Below, piece after piece: positions 40,201-55,200 of a stretch of DNA of 64,000 nt (positions are counted from its first letter, which is position 1; each line of letters opens with the position of its first letter). The translations under genes were made by a program, and so were the position numbers. The notes under the pieces were generated by a model. The model ran no database searches, was not told the origin of the DNA, and saw nothing but the letters and a program-made list of their open reading frames with translations. The stretch comes from Pseudoalteromonas rubra (GTDB lineage Bacteria > Pseudomonadota > Gammaproteobacteria > Enterobacterales > Alteromonadaceae), in NCBI RefSeq assembly GCF_005887115.1, contig NZ_PNCJ01000043.1, positions 1-64,000 of the forward strand, given 5' to 3'.

Positions 40201-43200
40201 AGGACATTACGGCGCGTTTGCAGGCACTGGCACAGCAAGCCCTGCCTGACTATATGCAGCCAAGTTACTATGTTCAGATTGAGCAGGTGCCGTATGCCGT
40301 AAGCGGAAAAATTAATCTGCGGGCACTGCCTGCGATCAGTGTCGAGCAGGCGTATTATGAGGCGCCGGCAACATATCTGGAGTCGCAGCTGCAAACGCTG
40401 TGGGCTGAAATTCTTACACTGGATGTTGGCCAGATAAGCGTTGAGGCTAACTTCTTTGCGTTGGGTGGTCACTCTCTGGCGGCGAGCAAACTGGTTGCCC
40501 GGGTGAAGCAAACCCAGCCGTGTACATTGAACGTATCTGATGTGTTTAAAATGCCGACCATTCGGGCACTGGCGCGTGCGCTGACGTCACAACAGCAACT
40601 GCCTCAGGATCAGCCTTTGGTGAAGGCGCCGCGCCCGGAGCGTTTGCCGTTAAGCGATGCGCAGCAGCGGTTGTGGTTGGTTGACCAGATGGAAGGGCGC
40701 AGTGCTCAGTACAACATGCCCTTCGCATTTGATTATCATGGCGCGCTTGATTTAACTGCGCTGACACAGGCATTGACGGCGCTGGTCGAGCGTCATGAAG
40801 TGCTGCGCACCTGCTTGCGTCAGGATGAGCTGGGGCCTTACCAGTATATCCAGGAGGTCAGTGCATTTGAGCCACAAGTGCTCGATGCCAGCGAATACAG
40901 TACAGAGGAATTTGCCGGTCTGCTTGAGCAGTTGGCGGTGACCCCATTTGATTTAGAGCAGGACGTGCTGCTGCGTGCTCATACCTTTATCCGCGGTGGT
41001 GAACATTACACCCTGTTACTCAACTTCCATCATGTGGCGATGGATGGTTCGGGCATGGAGATATTCATTGCCGAACTGGATGCGCTGTATCGTCACAAAG
41101 GAGACGGCGATTGCTTGAACCCTCTGGCGCTGCAATATGCCGATTATGCACTGTGGGAACATCAGGGTCGTCACCCTGACAACCTGGCAGCGCAGCGGGC
41201 CTACTGGCATCAGCAACTGGCACAATTACCGCCTGTGCATGAGTTGCCGCTGGATAAGCCGCGTCCTCAGGAAATGACCCACAGTGGTCAGGTGGTGTTC
41301 AATCAACTTGGCGAGCAATGCAGCGAGGCATTGAAAGCCTATTGTGAACGTCAGGGGGTCAGTACCTTTATGGCGATGCATGGCTTACTCAGTGCACTAT
41401 TGAGTAAGTTCAGTGGCAGTCGCGATATTGTTATCGGCACGCCAGTGGCCAATCGTGAACAGCTGGAAACACAGCGCATGTTGGGCTTCTTTGCTAACAC
41501 ACTGGTCCTGCGTATGGACACAGATCTGTCTATGTCATTTGCACAATTGCTGGCACAAAGCCGCGACACTGCGCTGGCTGCGTTTGATAATCAAAGCGTG
41601 TCTTTTGAAACCCTGGTGGCTGATTTGCAAGAGGCACGTCACAATCGGTATAACCCTCTGTTCCAGATCTTGCTAGTGGTTCAGAGTCAGCACAATAGTG
41701 CCTGGTTACTGGATGGGGTAGAGCTGCGCGAGCACCCGGTTAACTTTGATCAGAGTAAATTTGACCTGACACTGTCGGTGGTTGAGCAAGCGGGACAGAT
41801 CCGCCTCGATTGGGAGTACAACAGTGACTTATTCCACAAAACGACCATAGAATCACTGGCACAGGCGTTTGTGGCTTTATGTGAACAAGCTTTGGCAACA
41901 CCAGATGTACAGCTACTGTCTTTGCCGCTGAACGCTGAGGACGCCTGTGACGCTGCAGACGTGGCGCACTTGCCTCAGTCTGTTGCCGATGTCTTACGGT
42001 TAAGTGCGCAAACTCAGCCTGATGCCCTGGCACTGGAATCAAGCGAGGTACAGCTAACTTATGGTGAGTTCGTGGCTCAATCCAGCCAGCTGGCGCGTTT
42101 ACTGGCACAGCAAGGGGTCAGGCAACACCAGATTGTGGCGCTGACTTATGCGCGTACACCTGCCAGTTATCTGGCCATTGCGGCCCTGCTACAATTGGGC
42201 GCAGCGTATCTGCCTCTGGACCCTAAACTGCCAGAGCAGCGTCTGCGCTATATTCTGCAGCAAAGTGGCGTTGAGCATGTGATTGATACCCGAGGCGACG
42301 CCAGCCTCGCAGAGCTAATCGACACGCTTGAATTAAACTGCCTGGCACTCACCTGGCCGGCGCTACAGTCGCAACTGAAGGGGCTGGACGACAGCGTCTA
42401 TCGCAGTGAAGAACCCATTCAGGGTGACGACGCGGCCTATGTGATTTATACCTCAGGGACAACCGGTGAGCCTAAAGGGGTGGTGCAAACGCACCGTACT
42501 CTATGCCATCTGGCGGTTGCCCAGCAAAGCACGCATGGGCTCACTGATGCGAAGCGAACTTTGCAGTTTACGCCTCTTACCTTTGACGTGTCAGTGCAGG
42601 AACTGATCACCAGTTGGTTCACACACAGTCCGCTGGTACTGATCAGCGAAGAGGAAAAAGACAATCTGGCGCAGCTGCCTCAGCTACTGAGTGCACGCAA
42701 AATCGAGCGTTTGTTCTGTCCACCAGCGGTACTTCAAATCCTGGCTGAAGAAGTGAACGGTAACGACTATGATGCGGTGCCGGATGAGATCATTGTTGCC
42801 GGTGAAGCCTTGTATATCTCAGAGGCCATTGCGGCGCTGTTTACCCGCTACCCCAGCAAGCTCTGGAACCATTATGGCCCGACAGAGACCCATGTGGCCT
42901 GTGCTGAGTTTGTCGACGACTTTAGCCAGCCCGGTTTTGCCTTTATTGGTCTCCCTGTGGGCCAGTGTGGGCTGCATATTCTGGATCCCCATGGTCAGCC
43001 GGTGCCGCGAGGTGCCATCGGTGAGTTGCATGTCAGTGGCGCGCAGGTTGCCCTGGGTTATCTGGGCCGCGATGAGTTAACTGCGGAGCGTTTTTATACG
43101 CACGCCAGCGGGCAGCCTTGCTATAATACGGGCGACCGGGTCCGCTTCAATGGTAACGGTAAGCTGGAATATCTGGGCCGCAATGACGATCAGGTTAAGA

Positions 43201-46200
43201 TCCGTGGTTTCCGTGTCGAGCTTAATGAAATTGACCTGGCATTGCAGCAATGCGAGGGGGTCAATCAGGCACGTTGTTTCACCTTTACCGATAGCCAGGG
43301 GCAACAGCAGCTTGCCGCGGCTGTGGTATGTGAGTCCGGTGACGCAAACGAAGCGCTGCAAAGCACCCTGGTTCAGACGTTGGGCACACAGTTGCCTGCC
43401 TACATGGTGCCAGAGCGCTATGCCTTTGTGGCGAGCCTGCCACTGACCCGCAATGGTAAACTGGACAAGGCTCGCGTGCTTGAGCAACTGCAAAGCTCAG
43501 TCACGATGAATGAAGTGATTGTGCCGGCCAGTACGCCGACAGAGACTTTCCTGGTCACTGTGTGGGCTGAACTGCTGAAACTGCGCGAAGCGCAAATCAG
43601 TACCGACAGTAACTTCTTTAAACTGGGCGGGCATTCACTGCTGGCGACACGCCTGTTGATTGCCATTGAAAAAGCGTTCTCACTCCAGCTGCCGTTGAAA
43701 GTCATTTTCAGTCACAGCACCATCAACAAACTGGCCGCACTGATTGATGACTCACAGGCGACAGAGCAGTCCCTGAAACTGGCTGCTGCAACTGAGGAAG
43801 GCCAGTGGTGTGCGCTGAGCTTTGCACAGGAAAGACTGTGGTTTATGCAGCAACTTAACCCGGACGCCACCAGTTACCACATGCCGGCAGCCTATGTGTT
43901 TAAGGGGGAACTGGATGTTGCTGCGATGGAGCAAGCACTACACTGGCTTGTGGCCAGACAGGCCAGCCTGCGCACTCAGTTCCGGGTGTTTGCAGAAGCA
44001 GGGGCACAACAGGTTGTACGTCAGCGCAGCCTGAACCCGGCGCAGTCATCCTTTACCTTGACTCAGTGTGCACTGAGCGACACAGAGACAGAAGCACACT
44101 TTAATGCCTTTAACGCTCGGCCGTTTGATTTGCAGGCGGGCGAGGTGATCCGTGCTGAGTTGTGTAAAGTGGCTGAACAGCATCATATTTTGATGATTTG
44201 TATGCACCACATAGCAACCGATGGCGGATCGTTCGCGATTTTTGAGCAGGAACTGTTCAGTGCCTACAATGCTCACCGTGCTCAGGCACCGCTTGAAGTT
44301 GCAGAGCTGGATCTTCAGTATCGTGATTTTGCCGCCTGGCAACGTGCGCCTGAGAATCTGGCCGCGCTGGAGCACAGCGAACAATACTGGCAAACACAGT
44401 TACAAGGTTTGCCAACTGTCCACAGCATTCCACTGGATAAGCCGCGCGACAGCACGCGGTCATTTAAGGGGGGATTCCATCATCACCAGCTTGACGGGGC
44501 GCTCAGTGCACAAATTGATGCACTGTCTGCAAGTGAGCAGGCGTCGTCGTTTATGCTGCTGCATAGCGTGTTTGCCGCGTTGCTGGCTCGCTGGAGTAAT
44601 GAGACGGACATTGTGGTTGGCACACCGGTGTCTAACCGCAACGATGCCGCGTTGCAAAATGTGATTGGCTTGTTCTTAAATTCAGTGGTGCTGCGTCTGG
44701 ATTTAGGTGACTCGCCGAGTCTGATGCACCTGCTGCAGCAGGCGAAAACGCATCACCTGTCGGCGCATGAGCACGCTAACCTGCCATTTGAGCGACTGGT
44801 GGAAGTGCTCAATCCGGAGCGTAACCTGCAACATGCGCCACTGTTCCAGGTGATGATTAATTTCGATGGTCATGACCAACCCGAACTGGCACTGGACGGG
44901 CTGGACGTATCAGGACTTGCACTGGGCGAGTTCGATAACAAATATGATCTGACCCTGTATTTGTCGCGCCGCGAACAGGGGTATGAATTGACCTGGGCAT
45001 ACGATGCTAGATTGTTTAAAGCCAGCACAATCAGCATGATTGCCGCTGAATATGAACACCTGCTGGCTCTGGGCTGCAACAACCCGGAACAACCACTGCT
45101 AAGTCATGCCTGGAGCGACAACGCGGTGCTGCCGCAGCCCCTGGCTCTGCCATCGCAAAGTGACACCATACTGACTCAGTGGCAGCAGGTGGTAGCGATG
45201 TGTGCCGATAAGCCCGCGCTGATATCCGCTGAGCATCGCCTCACTTACCAGCAGCTGGATGCACAGGCCACACAGGTGGCTAACTTCCTCAGTACGCTGG
45301 GGGTTGAGCAGGGCGATCGGGTCGCTGTGTGCATGGCCCGGGCGTTGCCAAGGATTGTCGCCATTATGGCGGTGATCAAGCTGGGTGCAATCTATGTCCC
45401 GGTTTCTACCGAGCTCCCTCAACAGCGCTGTGAATTTATGATTGATGAAGTTGGCTGTAAATGGGTACTCAGCAATGCGGGCAGTGAGGTCTTGCATTGG
45501 CAGGTTGAGGCGCAGATTTGTGCTCTGGATGACAGTGAGACTGCCAGCGCGATTGCGGCTCAACCAACAACACCGAGCTATCAGGTTAGCCTGACGCCCA
45601 ATGATGGTGCCCATATCATCTTTACTTCTGGCTCAACGGGTAATCCAAAAGGGGTGCTGGGAACCCATGGCGCCACCCTGAACCGGGTTAACTGGATGGC
45701 ACAAGACTATCCATATCAGGACGGTGAGCAGGCCTGTCATATTACTTCGATGGCCTTTATCCGGGCGGTATGGGAATTGTTCACGCCGTTACTGCAAGGT
45801 GTGACGCTGCACCTGATAGATCGCGAATTGGTCAAGCAGGTACCTCAGTTGCTGCAGGCTCTGAGTGAGCAGGGGATCACCCGTATTGTTACGGCGCCGT
45901 CGTTGCTGAATATAGCCAATGAATATATGGCGCAAACGGGCTTCAGATTACCGGCGCTGAACTACTGGTTTGTCAGTGGTGAGCCGCTGGCGACGTCACT
46001 GGCCCGTCAGGTATTGCCTACACTGGGCGATACTCAGCTGGTGAATCTTTATGGCTCCACTGAGGTAATGTCAGATGTTACCCATTACGTTGTCACTGAC
46101 ACTTCGCTTACCGATACCTTATATGCGCCTATCGGGGCTGCGATTGCCAATACCCAGGTGGTATTGTTGGATGCCAACCACAATCCGGTGCCACAGGGCG

Positions 46201-49200
46201 CGGTGGGTGAAATTGTGATCACAGGCCACGGTCTGGCAACTGGCTATTTTAATCGCCCAGAGCAAACAGCTGGTGCCTTTATTGAAACACCGATTGGCCG
46301 GGCTTATGCGACGGGTGATCTGGGTCGGGTTGATGAGGCGGGTCGTTTGCATTGCCTGGGCCGTAAAGATTATCAGATTAAGATCCGCGGTTACCGGATT
46401 GAAATCGGTGAGATAGAAGCGCAGCTGGCGCGTCACAGTGATATCCAGAATGCCATTGTCATTTATGTGCCTGAGCAGCAGAGCCTGCAGGCGTATCTGC
46501 TGACCCAGATCCCTGCCTGTCAGCAATCAGCCCTGTTGCAGGCAATCAAAGCGCAGCTGGCTCAGACCCTGCCTGATTACATGCTGCCGGATGCCTTTAT
46601 GTGTGTCAGCAGCTTTGCCTATCGACCCAATGGTAAGGTTGACCGTAGTCGCTTACCGGCATTTGATGTGGCGGTGAAGGATGAGTATGTCGCTCCGGCT
46701 ACGCCAACAGAGCAACGGCTGCAAGCTGTCTGGCAACGTTTGCTGGACAAAGAGTCGATTAGTACCGAAGCCAACTTCTTCCACCTTGGAGGTCATTCAT
46801 TACTGGCTACGCGTCTGGTGACGGCCATCATTGCTGAGTTTAACGTGGAGCTGGCGGTTAAATCCGTATTCAGTGCCAACACCATCGCCAAGCAGGCGCT
46901 GCTGATAGACAGCAGTGAACAGCTCTCAGTGGGGGCTCAGTTGAGCGTTCAGGCGCGTCCTGCTGAAGGGGCTCCGCTGTCTTATGCGCAGCAGCGCATG
47001 TGGTTTATTAACCAGCTGGAAGGCAACAGCGGCAACTACAATATCCCGATGGTGTATGCGATCCGCGGTGAAGTGGATATCAGTCTTATGGAGCTGGCTT
47101 TTGCACAGTTGCTGACGCGTCACGAGGTGTTGCGCAGCCAGTTTGTCAACCATGACGGAGAGGCGCGACAAATTGCCCATGATGGCAGTCATTTCACGCT
47201 GGATTATCGTGACCTGAGTGCCTTGCCTGATGCACAGAAACAGCAGCAACTGGCCCTGGCAACAACGCAGGCCGCCACTCTGGCGATTGAGTTAAGTTGT
47301 GACCCTATGTTGCATGTCACCTTAATCAAAGAGCAGGCATGTTGCTTTAAACTGTTGCTGACGGTACATCATATTGTTGCCGACGGTTGGTCTATGGGCC
47401 TGATCACCAATGAATTTATTCGTCTTTACGAAGCGCTGGTTGAAGGGCGTGAGGCCGTATTGCCAACGCTGAGTGTGCAGTATGCTGACTTTGCAATGTG
47501 GCAGCGAAGCTGGTTGCAAGGGGCACAGCTGGAACAACAAGTTGGCTTCTGGCAACAGGCACTGGCAGGGATCCCCGCGGTGCATGAATTGCCGACCGAC
47601 CAGCCTCGTCCGGCAAAACAGAGTTATCGCGGTGCCTGGCATGAGTCTCAGCTCAGTCATGCACAGCTTGCTCAGTTACAGTCTCTGGCTCAGCAAACCG
47701 ACAGTACACTGTACATGGTGTTGCAGTCTATGTTCAGCGTATTACTGCACAAATTGAGTCATCAGGATGACATTGTGCTGGGTACACCGGTGGCGAACCG
47801 CCGCCGTGAAGAGCTGGTGGACCTGGTGGGCTTTTTCGTGAACACTCTGGTCATGCGTACTCAGTTTGAGGCGCAGGATGGCTTCATGGATGTGCTGGCT
47901 CGTTCCAAGGCTTATATGCTTGAGGCGCAGACCCATCAGGATGTGCCTTTCGAAGCACTGGTTGAAAGCCTGGCACCGGAGCGTAGTCTGGCGTACAGCC
48001 CGCTGTTCCAGATCATGTTTGTACTACACAACAACCAGGCGGTTGAGCTGGACAACAGCGCTTTCGAAATTGATATTGAGCGTAGCAAAGCGGCACTGGC
48101 TAAGTTCGACCTTACCTTGACGGCGATGGAAAATGAGTCGGGTCTGGGCCTGTCCTGGGAGTACAATACCGATCTGTTCAGCGCGCAGCGGATCGCCCGG
48201 TTTGATGCGGCGCTGCACCGTTTGATTGACATACTACTGGATACGCCACAACAACGTATAGCGGATATCTCGCTGGCTACCCCAGCGCAAGGTCAGCTGA
48301 TAACTGCCGCTGTTGAAGTGACGCCGCAGTCACAGGTTATACCTTTATTTATGGCCGCCGCGGAGCAATATGCACAACACAGTGCGCTGAGTTTCCAGGG
48401 GACACACCTGACCTATCAGCAACTTGCTGAGCGGGTTGAGCATCTGAGCGGCGCTTTGTTCGAGCAAGGTGTTGAGCCTGGCAGTGAAGTCATAGTGATG
48501 GTCTCGCGGGGGATCAATGCGGTGCTGGCGATGCTGGCAGTCTGGCGTCTGGGCGCAGTATACATGCCCGTTGACAGTCAATGGCCTCAGGCTCGTATCG
48601 ACACCATTTGCCACGACAATGAGGTGACCTTTGCGCTGATCAGCAACAACACGCCATCAGCGCAGCACCCTGACGTCACCCGGGTACTGGAAATTGAAAC
48701 CTTATTGACCAGTACAGTGGCAGCAAGCGCACCTCACTGGCAGGGGGATCCGGATGATGCGGCGTATGTGATCCATACCTCAGGCTCAACGGGTAAACCC
48801 AAAGGGGTCGTGGTACCTCACCGTACACTGGCAAACCTGCTGACGTTCCAGCGCCGCGACAACAGTGTGCTGTCTGCACCGGCAAAAACGCTGCAGTTTG
48901 CTTCACTGAACTTTGATGTGTCTGTGCAGGAGATCTGCACGGCACTGACCACAGGCGCGGAGCTGGTGGTGGTCGATCAGCATACCCGCACCGATATGGC
49001 TGCGTTGCTGGATGTGATTGCCACACAGCAAGTCGCCCGGATATTTGTGCCATTTGCCGTTTTACAGGTGATGTGCAGCGAGGCGCTGGCGTCTGGTGTC
49101 TCACTGGATGCGTTGCGTGAGATAGTGACAGCCGGTGAACAATTGCAGATCAGTGCTGATATTACCCGTTTCTTCACTCAGTATCCGAAGTGCACGCTGA

Positions 49201-52200
49201 TTAACCATTACGGTCCGTCTGAAACCCATGTTGTGACCGAGTATGTACTCCGGGGAGAGCCAGCGCAGTGGCCGCAGTTGCCACCAATTGGTCAGCTACT
49301 GCCAGGGAATGAAGCACGCCTGCTGGATAAGCATCTTCAGCCTGTGTTGCCCGGTTGCGTGGGTGAGTTATTTATCAGCGGTGTGAACGTGGCGCTGGGT
49401 TATCTGAATAATCCGGTACTCACCGATGAGCGCTTTGTCGAGATGGCAGAGGGCAAACGCTGGTATCGCACCGGAGATCTGGTGCAGCTCGATGAGCAGG
49501 GCCAGTTGCGCTATGTTGGCCGCAGCGACACTCAGGTTAAGCTGCGCGGGTTCCGTATTGAGCTGGGCGAAATTGAAACCCTGCTGAACCAATATCCGGG
49601 CGTGAGTGAAGCCCTGGTGACGGTACACCAGCAAAGCCGTTTAATTGCTTACTATGTGGCGGATAAGCCTTGTGATGAAGCACTAAAGGCGGCATTGCAA
49701 GGTGCTTTACCAGATTATATGTGCCCGGAGCTTTACTATCATCTTGAGCGACTGCCGCTTACCGATAATGGTAAAGTCGACAGACGCGCGCTACCACAGC
49801 CTGATGCTCAGCAGCAGGCGCAGTATACGCCACCCCAGACGCCAACCGAGCAAACACTGGCGCAGATCTGGCAACAGCTGCTCGCAGTAGAGCAAGTGGG
49901 CAAAGGGGACAACTTCTTCACTCTGGGCGGACATTCTTTACTGGCAATGCGCCTGGTGACTCAGGTTAAGCAGAGTTTTGCCATCGAGTTTGGCGTTAAA
50001 CAGGTATTCGAGACACCGACTCTGGATACCATGGCATTGGCCATTGATGCGGCTGCACACAGTGAGCTGGGGCAGATAAATGCAGTATCCAATCCGGATG
50101 CCTGTTATCCCCTGTCCTATGCGCAAAGTCGCTTATGGTTTATCGACCAGCTTGAGCAGGGCAGCAGCAACTACAATGTACCGGCGAATTATCGCCTTCG
50201 CGGTGCCCTTAAAGTGACTGCGCTGCAAGCCGCTTTTGCCGCCCTGAGTGACCGTCATCATATCCTGCGTACAGTTTACGAGCAGGGCACAGACGGGCCT
50301 GTCCAGCGCATTACACAGCGACAAGCTCAACTCACCCTGCGTGATTTGAGTGGTCTGTCTAACCCGCAAGAGGCACTGGACACTGCGCTTCGCGAGTTGT
50401 CTGCGACCTGCTTTAACCTGGCAGCAGATCTGCCCGCACAGGCGGTGTTATATAAAGTGGCCACACAGGAGTATGTTCTGGCGCTGGTGATCCACCATAT
50501 TGCCGTTGATGGCTGGTCATTTGCGGTGATTGAGCGTGAGTTGTTCGCTCATTATGAGCAGCTGTGTGCCGATCAGATGCCGGATGCAGAGTCATTAGCC
50601 ATTCAGTATAAAGACTTTGCGCAGTGGCAACATCAGGATGCGCAGCAACAGGCGCTGAGTCGCTCAGAGCAATACTGGAAAGCAGCGCTTAACGGCGCTC
50701 CTAAACTGCACAGCCTGCCGCTGGATAAGCCTCGACCTCAGGTACAGAGCTTTAACGGCGCACGGTTTATTACTGAGCTGGATAGTGATGTCAGTGCGAT
50801 GCTCAATACACTGGCGCTGGATCAGGGGTGCTCATTGTTTATGGTGCTGGAATCGCTCTTTGCGGCGTTGCTGGCCCGTTACAGTGGCACGGACGATATC
50901 ATGATAGGCACACCCGTTGCCGGGCGTGAACGACCTGAAATCGAACCTCTGGTTGGCTTTTTCGTCAATACTGTGGTGCTGCGTAACCGTCTGGCATTGT
51001 CGCAGGGCTTTGTTGAAAACCTCAGAAGTACCAGCACGATGATCCTGGATGCCTTTGAGCATCAGGCCATGCCATTTGAGCGCCTGGTGGAAGTGCTTCA
51101 GCCAGAGCGTAGCCTGAGTCACTCACCATTGTTCCAGATCCTGTTTGCGCTTCAGAACAATGAATTTGACGAATTGCAGGTCGCTGAACTGGCGGTTGAA
51201 CCTATGGGATATGACAGGGACACCAGTAAGTTTGACCTTAAGTTGTCGACCATAGAGCAACCCGAGGGCGGTGTGGTGCTTGCCTGGGAGTATAACCTGG
51301 ACTTGTTCAGCGAGCAGAGTATACAACGTATGGCACGTAGTTTTGCTACGCTGGCCCGGGCGGTTGTGAACCAGCCTCATACTCCGCTGGCGCAACTGGA
51401 CATGATCGACCCGCAGGCACATGCAGAGCTTGCCGCGTGGAATGATACCCGCCGTCAGTTTACTGAGCAGGTGCCCTTCCATGACTGGTTCAGTGCCCAG
51501 GTTAAGGCGACACCTAATGCGATTGCTATTCGTCAGGGCGCTGCGCAGATAGACTATCAGCAACTGGACGCTTTGGTTAATCAATGGGCACATCTGTTGA
51601 TTGCACAGGGCGTGAAACCGGGAGATGTGGTTGCGCTGAGCCTGGATAAATCGATTACGCTGATTGCCTCTATGCTGGCGGTATTAAAAGCAGGCGGTGC
51701 CTATCTGCCCGTTGACCCCGAGTATCCGCAGTCACGGATTGACTATCTGGTTGCTGATTCCGGGGCTGTTTGTGTGATCACATCACACTCTGACAGTGAC
51801 AAGTTCTCGGCACTGGCAACACGCTGCTTAGTTGACTGTCCGCAATGGCAGGCTCAGCTGAGCGCCTGTGCGACTGTTGCACCTGATGTCGCCGTGTCGT
51901 CACTGATGCCTGCCTATGTCATTTATACCTCAGGTTCTACCGGTCAGCCAAAGGGCGTCATGATCAGTCACGCCAATATTGCCAATTATCTGGCTCAGGC
52001 GTTAGACACCTATTTTGTGTCTGACCTGGAAGGGTCAGTGCTGATGAGCTCGGTCAGTTTTGACGGTACGATCCCGAATATTTACCTGCCGTTACTGAGG
52101 GGTAAAACAGTCCATATCGCTGACAATGATAACCTGTATCTCAGTGCCGCGCAGATCCTGACAGACAGTGACGTGCCGCTGTACATTAAGGTGACGCCGA

Positions 52201-55200
52201 CTCAGATAGAGGTTCTGCTGTCTCAGTTAAGTGCGCCTGTAGCTCAGCCACACACACTGATGATGGGAGGGGAAGAGTTCACGGTGCAAACCTATGAGCG
52301 GATCCGTGCTTTATTGCCTGAGGCCCGCATCTACAACCACTATGGTCCGACTGAAACCACCATTGGCTGTACCTTTAACTTTGTTGCAGAGCCGCCACAG
52401 GGGGCCGCGATTGCCCTGGGTAAACCTATTCACAATACTCGCTTGTATGTACTGGATGAGCAACAGGCGCTGGCACCAGTTGGCGCTGTGGGTGAGTTGT
52501 ATATTGCGGGTGAAGGGGTCACGCTGGGCTACCTTGGTGCTGCCGCTGAGCAGACCGGGAGCCGTTACCTGCCTGAATACGGTAATCCGGGTGGACGTAT
52601 GTACCGCACGGGCGATCAGGTACGCTGGCTCAATGACGGTACGATCCTGTACTTTGGCCGTAACGACGGACAGGTGAAGCTCAACGGTTACCGGATTGAA
52701 ACTGCAGAGATTGAATCCTGTCTGCAGCGCCTTGATGGGGTTGAACAAAGCTGTGTGGTGATTAGGCAAGATGCGCAGCAGCAGGCCATTTTGGTGGCAT
52801 ATTATTGTGCATCGCAGACGCTCGACAGTCAGACACTACAGACTCAGCTCAGTGCCTTGCTGCCTGAGTATATGGTGCCTAAAGCCTGGATGCAGCTTGA
52901 TGCCTTGCCACTGAATATGAGTGGTAAAGTCGACCGTAAAGCACTGCCGCAGCCTAGCTGGCAATCAGACGTGGCGTATCGCTCACCTGAAACGCCATTG
53001 CAGCTGCAGCTTGCGAAAATCTGGCAGTCGTTGCTGGGCCAGACGCAAGTTGGCCTGGATGATAGCTTCTTTGCGTTGGGCGGGCATTCACTGTTAGCCA
53101 TTCAGCTGGTCTCGCGGATCCGGGATGAGTTGACGCTGGAAGTGCCGGTCAGAACCATTTTTGAAGCACCAAAACTGGCGCAGTTCTGCGAGCGACTCAG
53201 TGCAATGAGTGCGACTTCAGGCATGACCGAGATCCAGGTGCTGGCAGATAACAGCCCGTCTGTGGTGTCATATGCACAACAGCGTCTGTTGTTTATTGCC
53301 AAGTCCAACCCTGAGTCCGGGCTGTATAACATGCCTTATCCGTATGACGTCTCAGGGCCGCTGGATCTGACTATGTTCAGGGCTGCGCTAGATTTAATCG
53401 TGACACGTCAGCACAGCTTACGTACACGTTTTGTGCTGGGCGAGACACTATTACAGTATTGCACGGAACATACTCAGGTTGCCCTTGAGCTGGCAGAGTT
53501 AGAGGGGGATGCACAAAGCATCGCTGACTGGGTGAATGAAACTTCGACCCGCGCGTTTGATTTGCAAGGCGACAGCCTGTTCCGGGTGCATGTCGCCACT
53601 ATAGGTGCAGAGCGCCACATGGTGAACTTTGTCTTCCATCATGTGATTTGTGATGGCTGGTCAATCGGACGCTTCTGGCAGGAGCTCAGTTATCTCTATA
53701 CCGCGCTGGTACGTGGTGAACAACCGCAGTTACCTGAGCTAAAAGTGCAGTATCGGGATTATGCCGCATGGCAGCGCGGCTGGTTCAGCGGTGAAGTGCT
53801 TGAACAGCAAAGTGACTACTGGCAACAACAGCTGCAGGATATCCCAGCGGTGCACAGTTTACCGCTGGATTTCGCCAGACCGAAAATCCAGTCGCACCGT
53901 GGGCACTTTATTGGTACTGAACTGGATCAGCAGACCCTGGCAGGGCTTAAAGCGCTTACGCAACGTCATGGTGCAACCTTGTTTATGACGTTACAAACCG
54001 CCTTTGCGGCACTGCTAAGCAGCTGGAGCAATGAAACCGATATTGTGATGGGGACCGTGGTGGCAAACCGCACCCAGCGAGATGTCGAAGCCCTGATCGG
54101 GTTCTTCGTAAATACCCTGGTGCTGCGCAACCGCTTTGATGACAACCCGAGTTTTGAGCAGGCGCTGCGCGACGCCAAGCAAATGCATCTGGATGCTCAG
54201 TCACATCAGGATATGCCATTTGAATTGCTGGTAGAGCAACTGCAGCCAGAACGTAGCACGGCTTATCATCCGTTGTTCCAGGTGCTCTTTGTACTACAGA
54301 ACAATCAGTCGGCGGATTATAGTCTGGACCAGCTGGTGGTTGAGGACTATCAGCGCTCGGCTGAGTCAGATGTGAAGTTTGATTTGTCACTGACAGCCCA
54401 TGAATCTGATACCGGTCTGTACTTCACCTGGGGTTATTGTCGTGATTTGTTTGCTCAGCAGAGTATAGAAATCGCCGCAGAGGCCTTCAATCGCTTGCTC
54501 AAAGGGATAGTCGATGCGCCAGAGCTGGCTTTGTCACAGCATACGCTCAGCGATGAGCCGATTGCTGAGGCAATTTGTCACTCGTCGCAAGGGCCACAGT
54601 CCATCGCTGCGGCGATCCGCGCCTTTGCGCTGGAGGATGCCGGACATATTGCGGTGTTCTATGCTCAGGAGCAGCTCAGTTATGGCGCACTTATCGAGCA
54701 GGCCGACGCACTGATGCAACGCCTGGCGGCGCAAGGCGTGAGTCATGGCGACAAGGTAGCGGTGATGTTTGACCGCTCGCTTGAGCTGGTGGTCGCGCAG
54801 CTGGCCATTATGCAGCTGGGCGCAGCATATGTGCCACTTGACCCGAACGCCCCCATGGACCGGCTGAGCTACATTGTTGAGAACGCACAATGTCGTATGT
54901 TGCTAAAAGCACCACATTTTGAGGTTGAACTGCCGTGTCCGACTTACACCACGGCGCAACTTCCTGAGGCTCACGGCACGGCTGTATCTGTGGTCGAAAA
55001 CCACCCGGATGATCTGGCTTATATTATCTATACCTCAGGTACCACAGGGCGTCCGAAAGGGGTGAAGATCAGCCAGGGCTCGATTTTCTCTATGCTGACT
55101 CAGCTGGAATTCTGCCCGTTCAACCGCGATACCCGGGTATTGCAGTTGTTGTCACTGGCATTTGATGCGGCTGTTTTTGACATCTGGGGACCTTTGGTCC

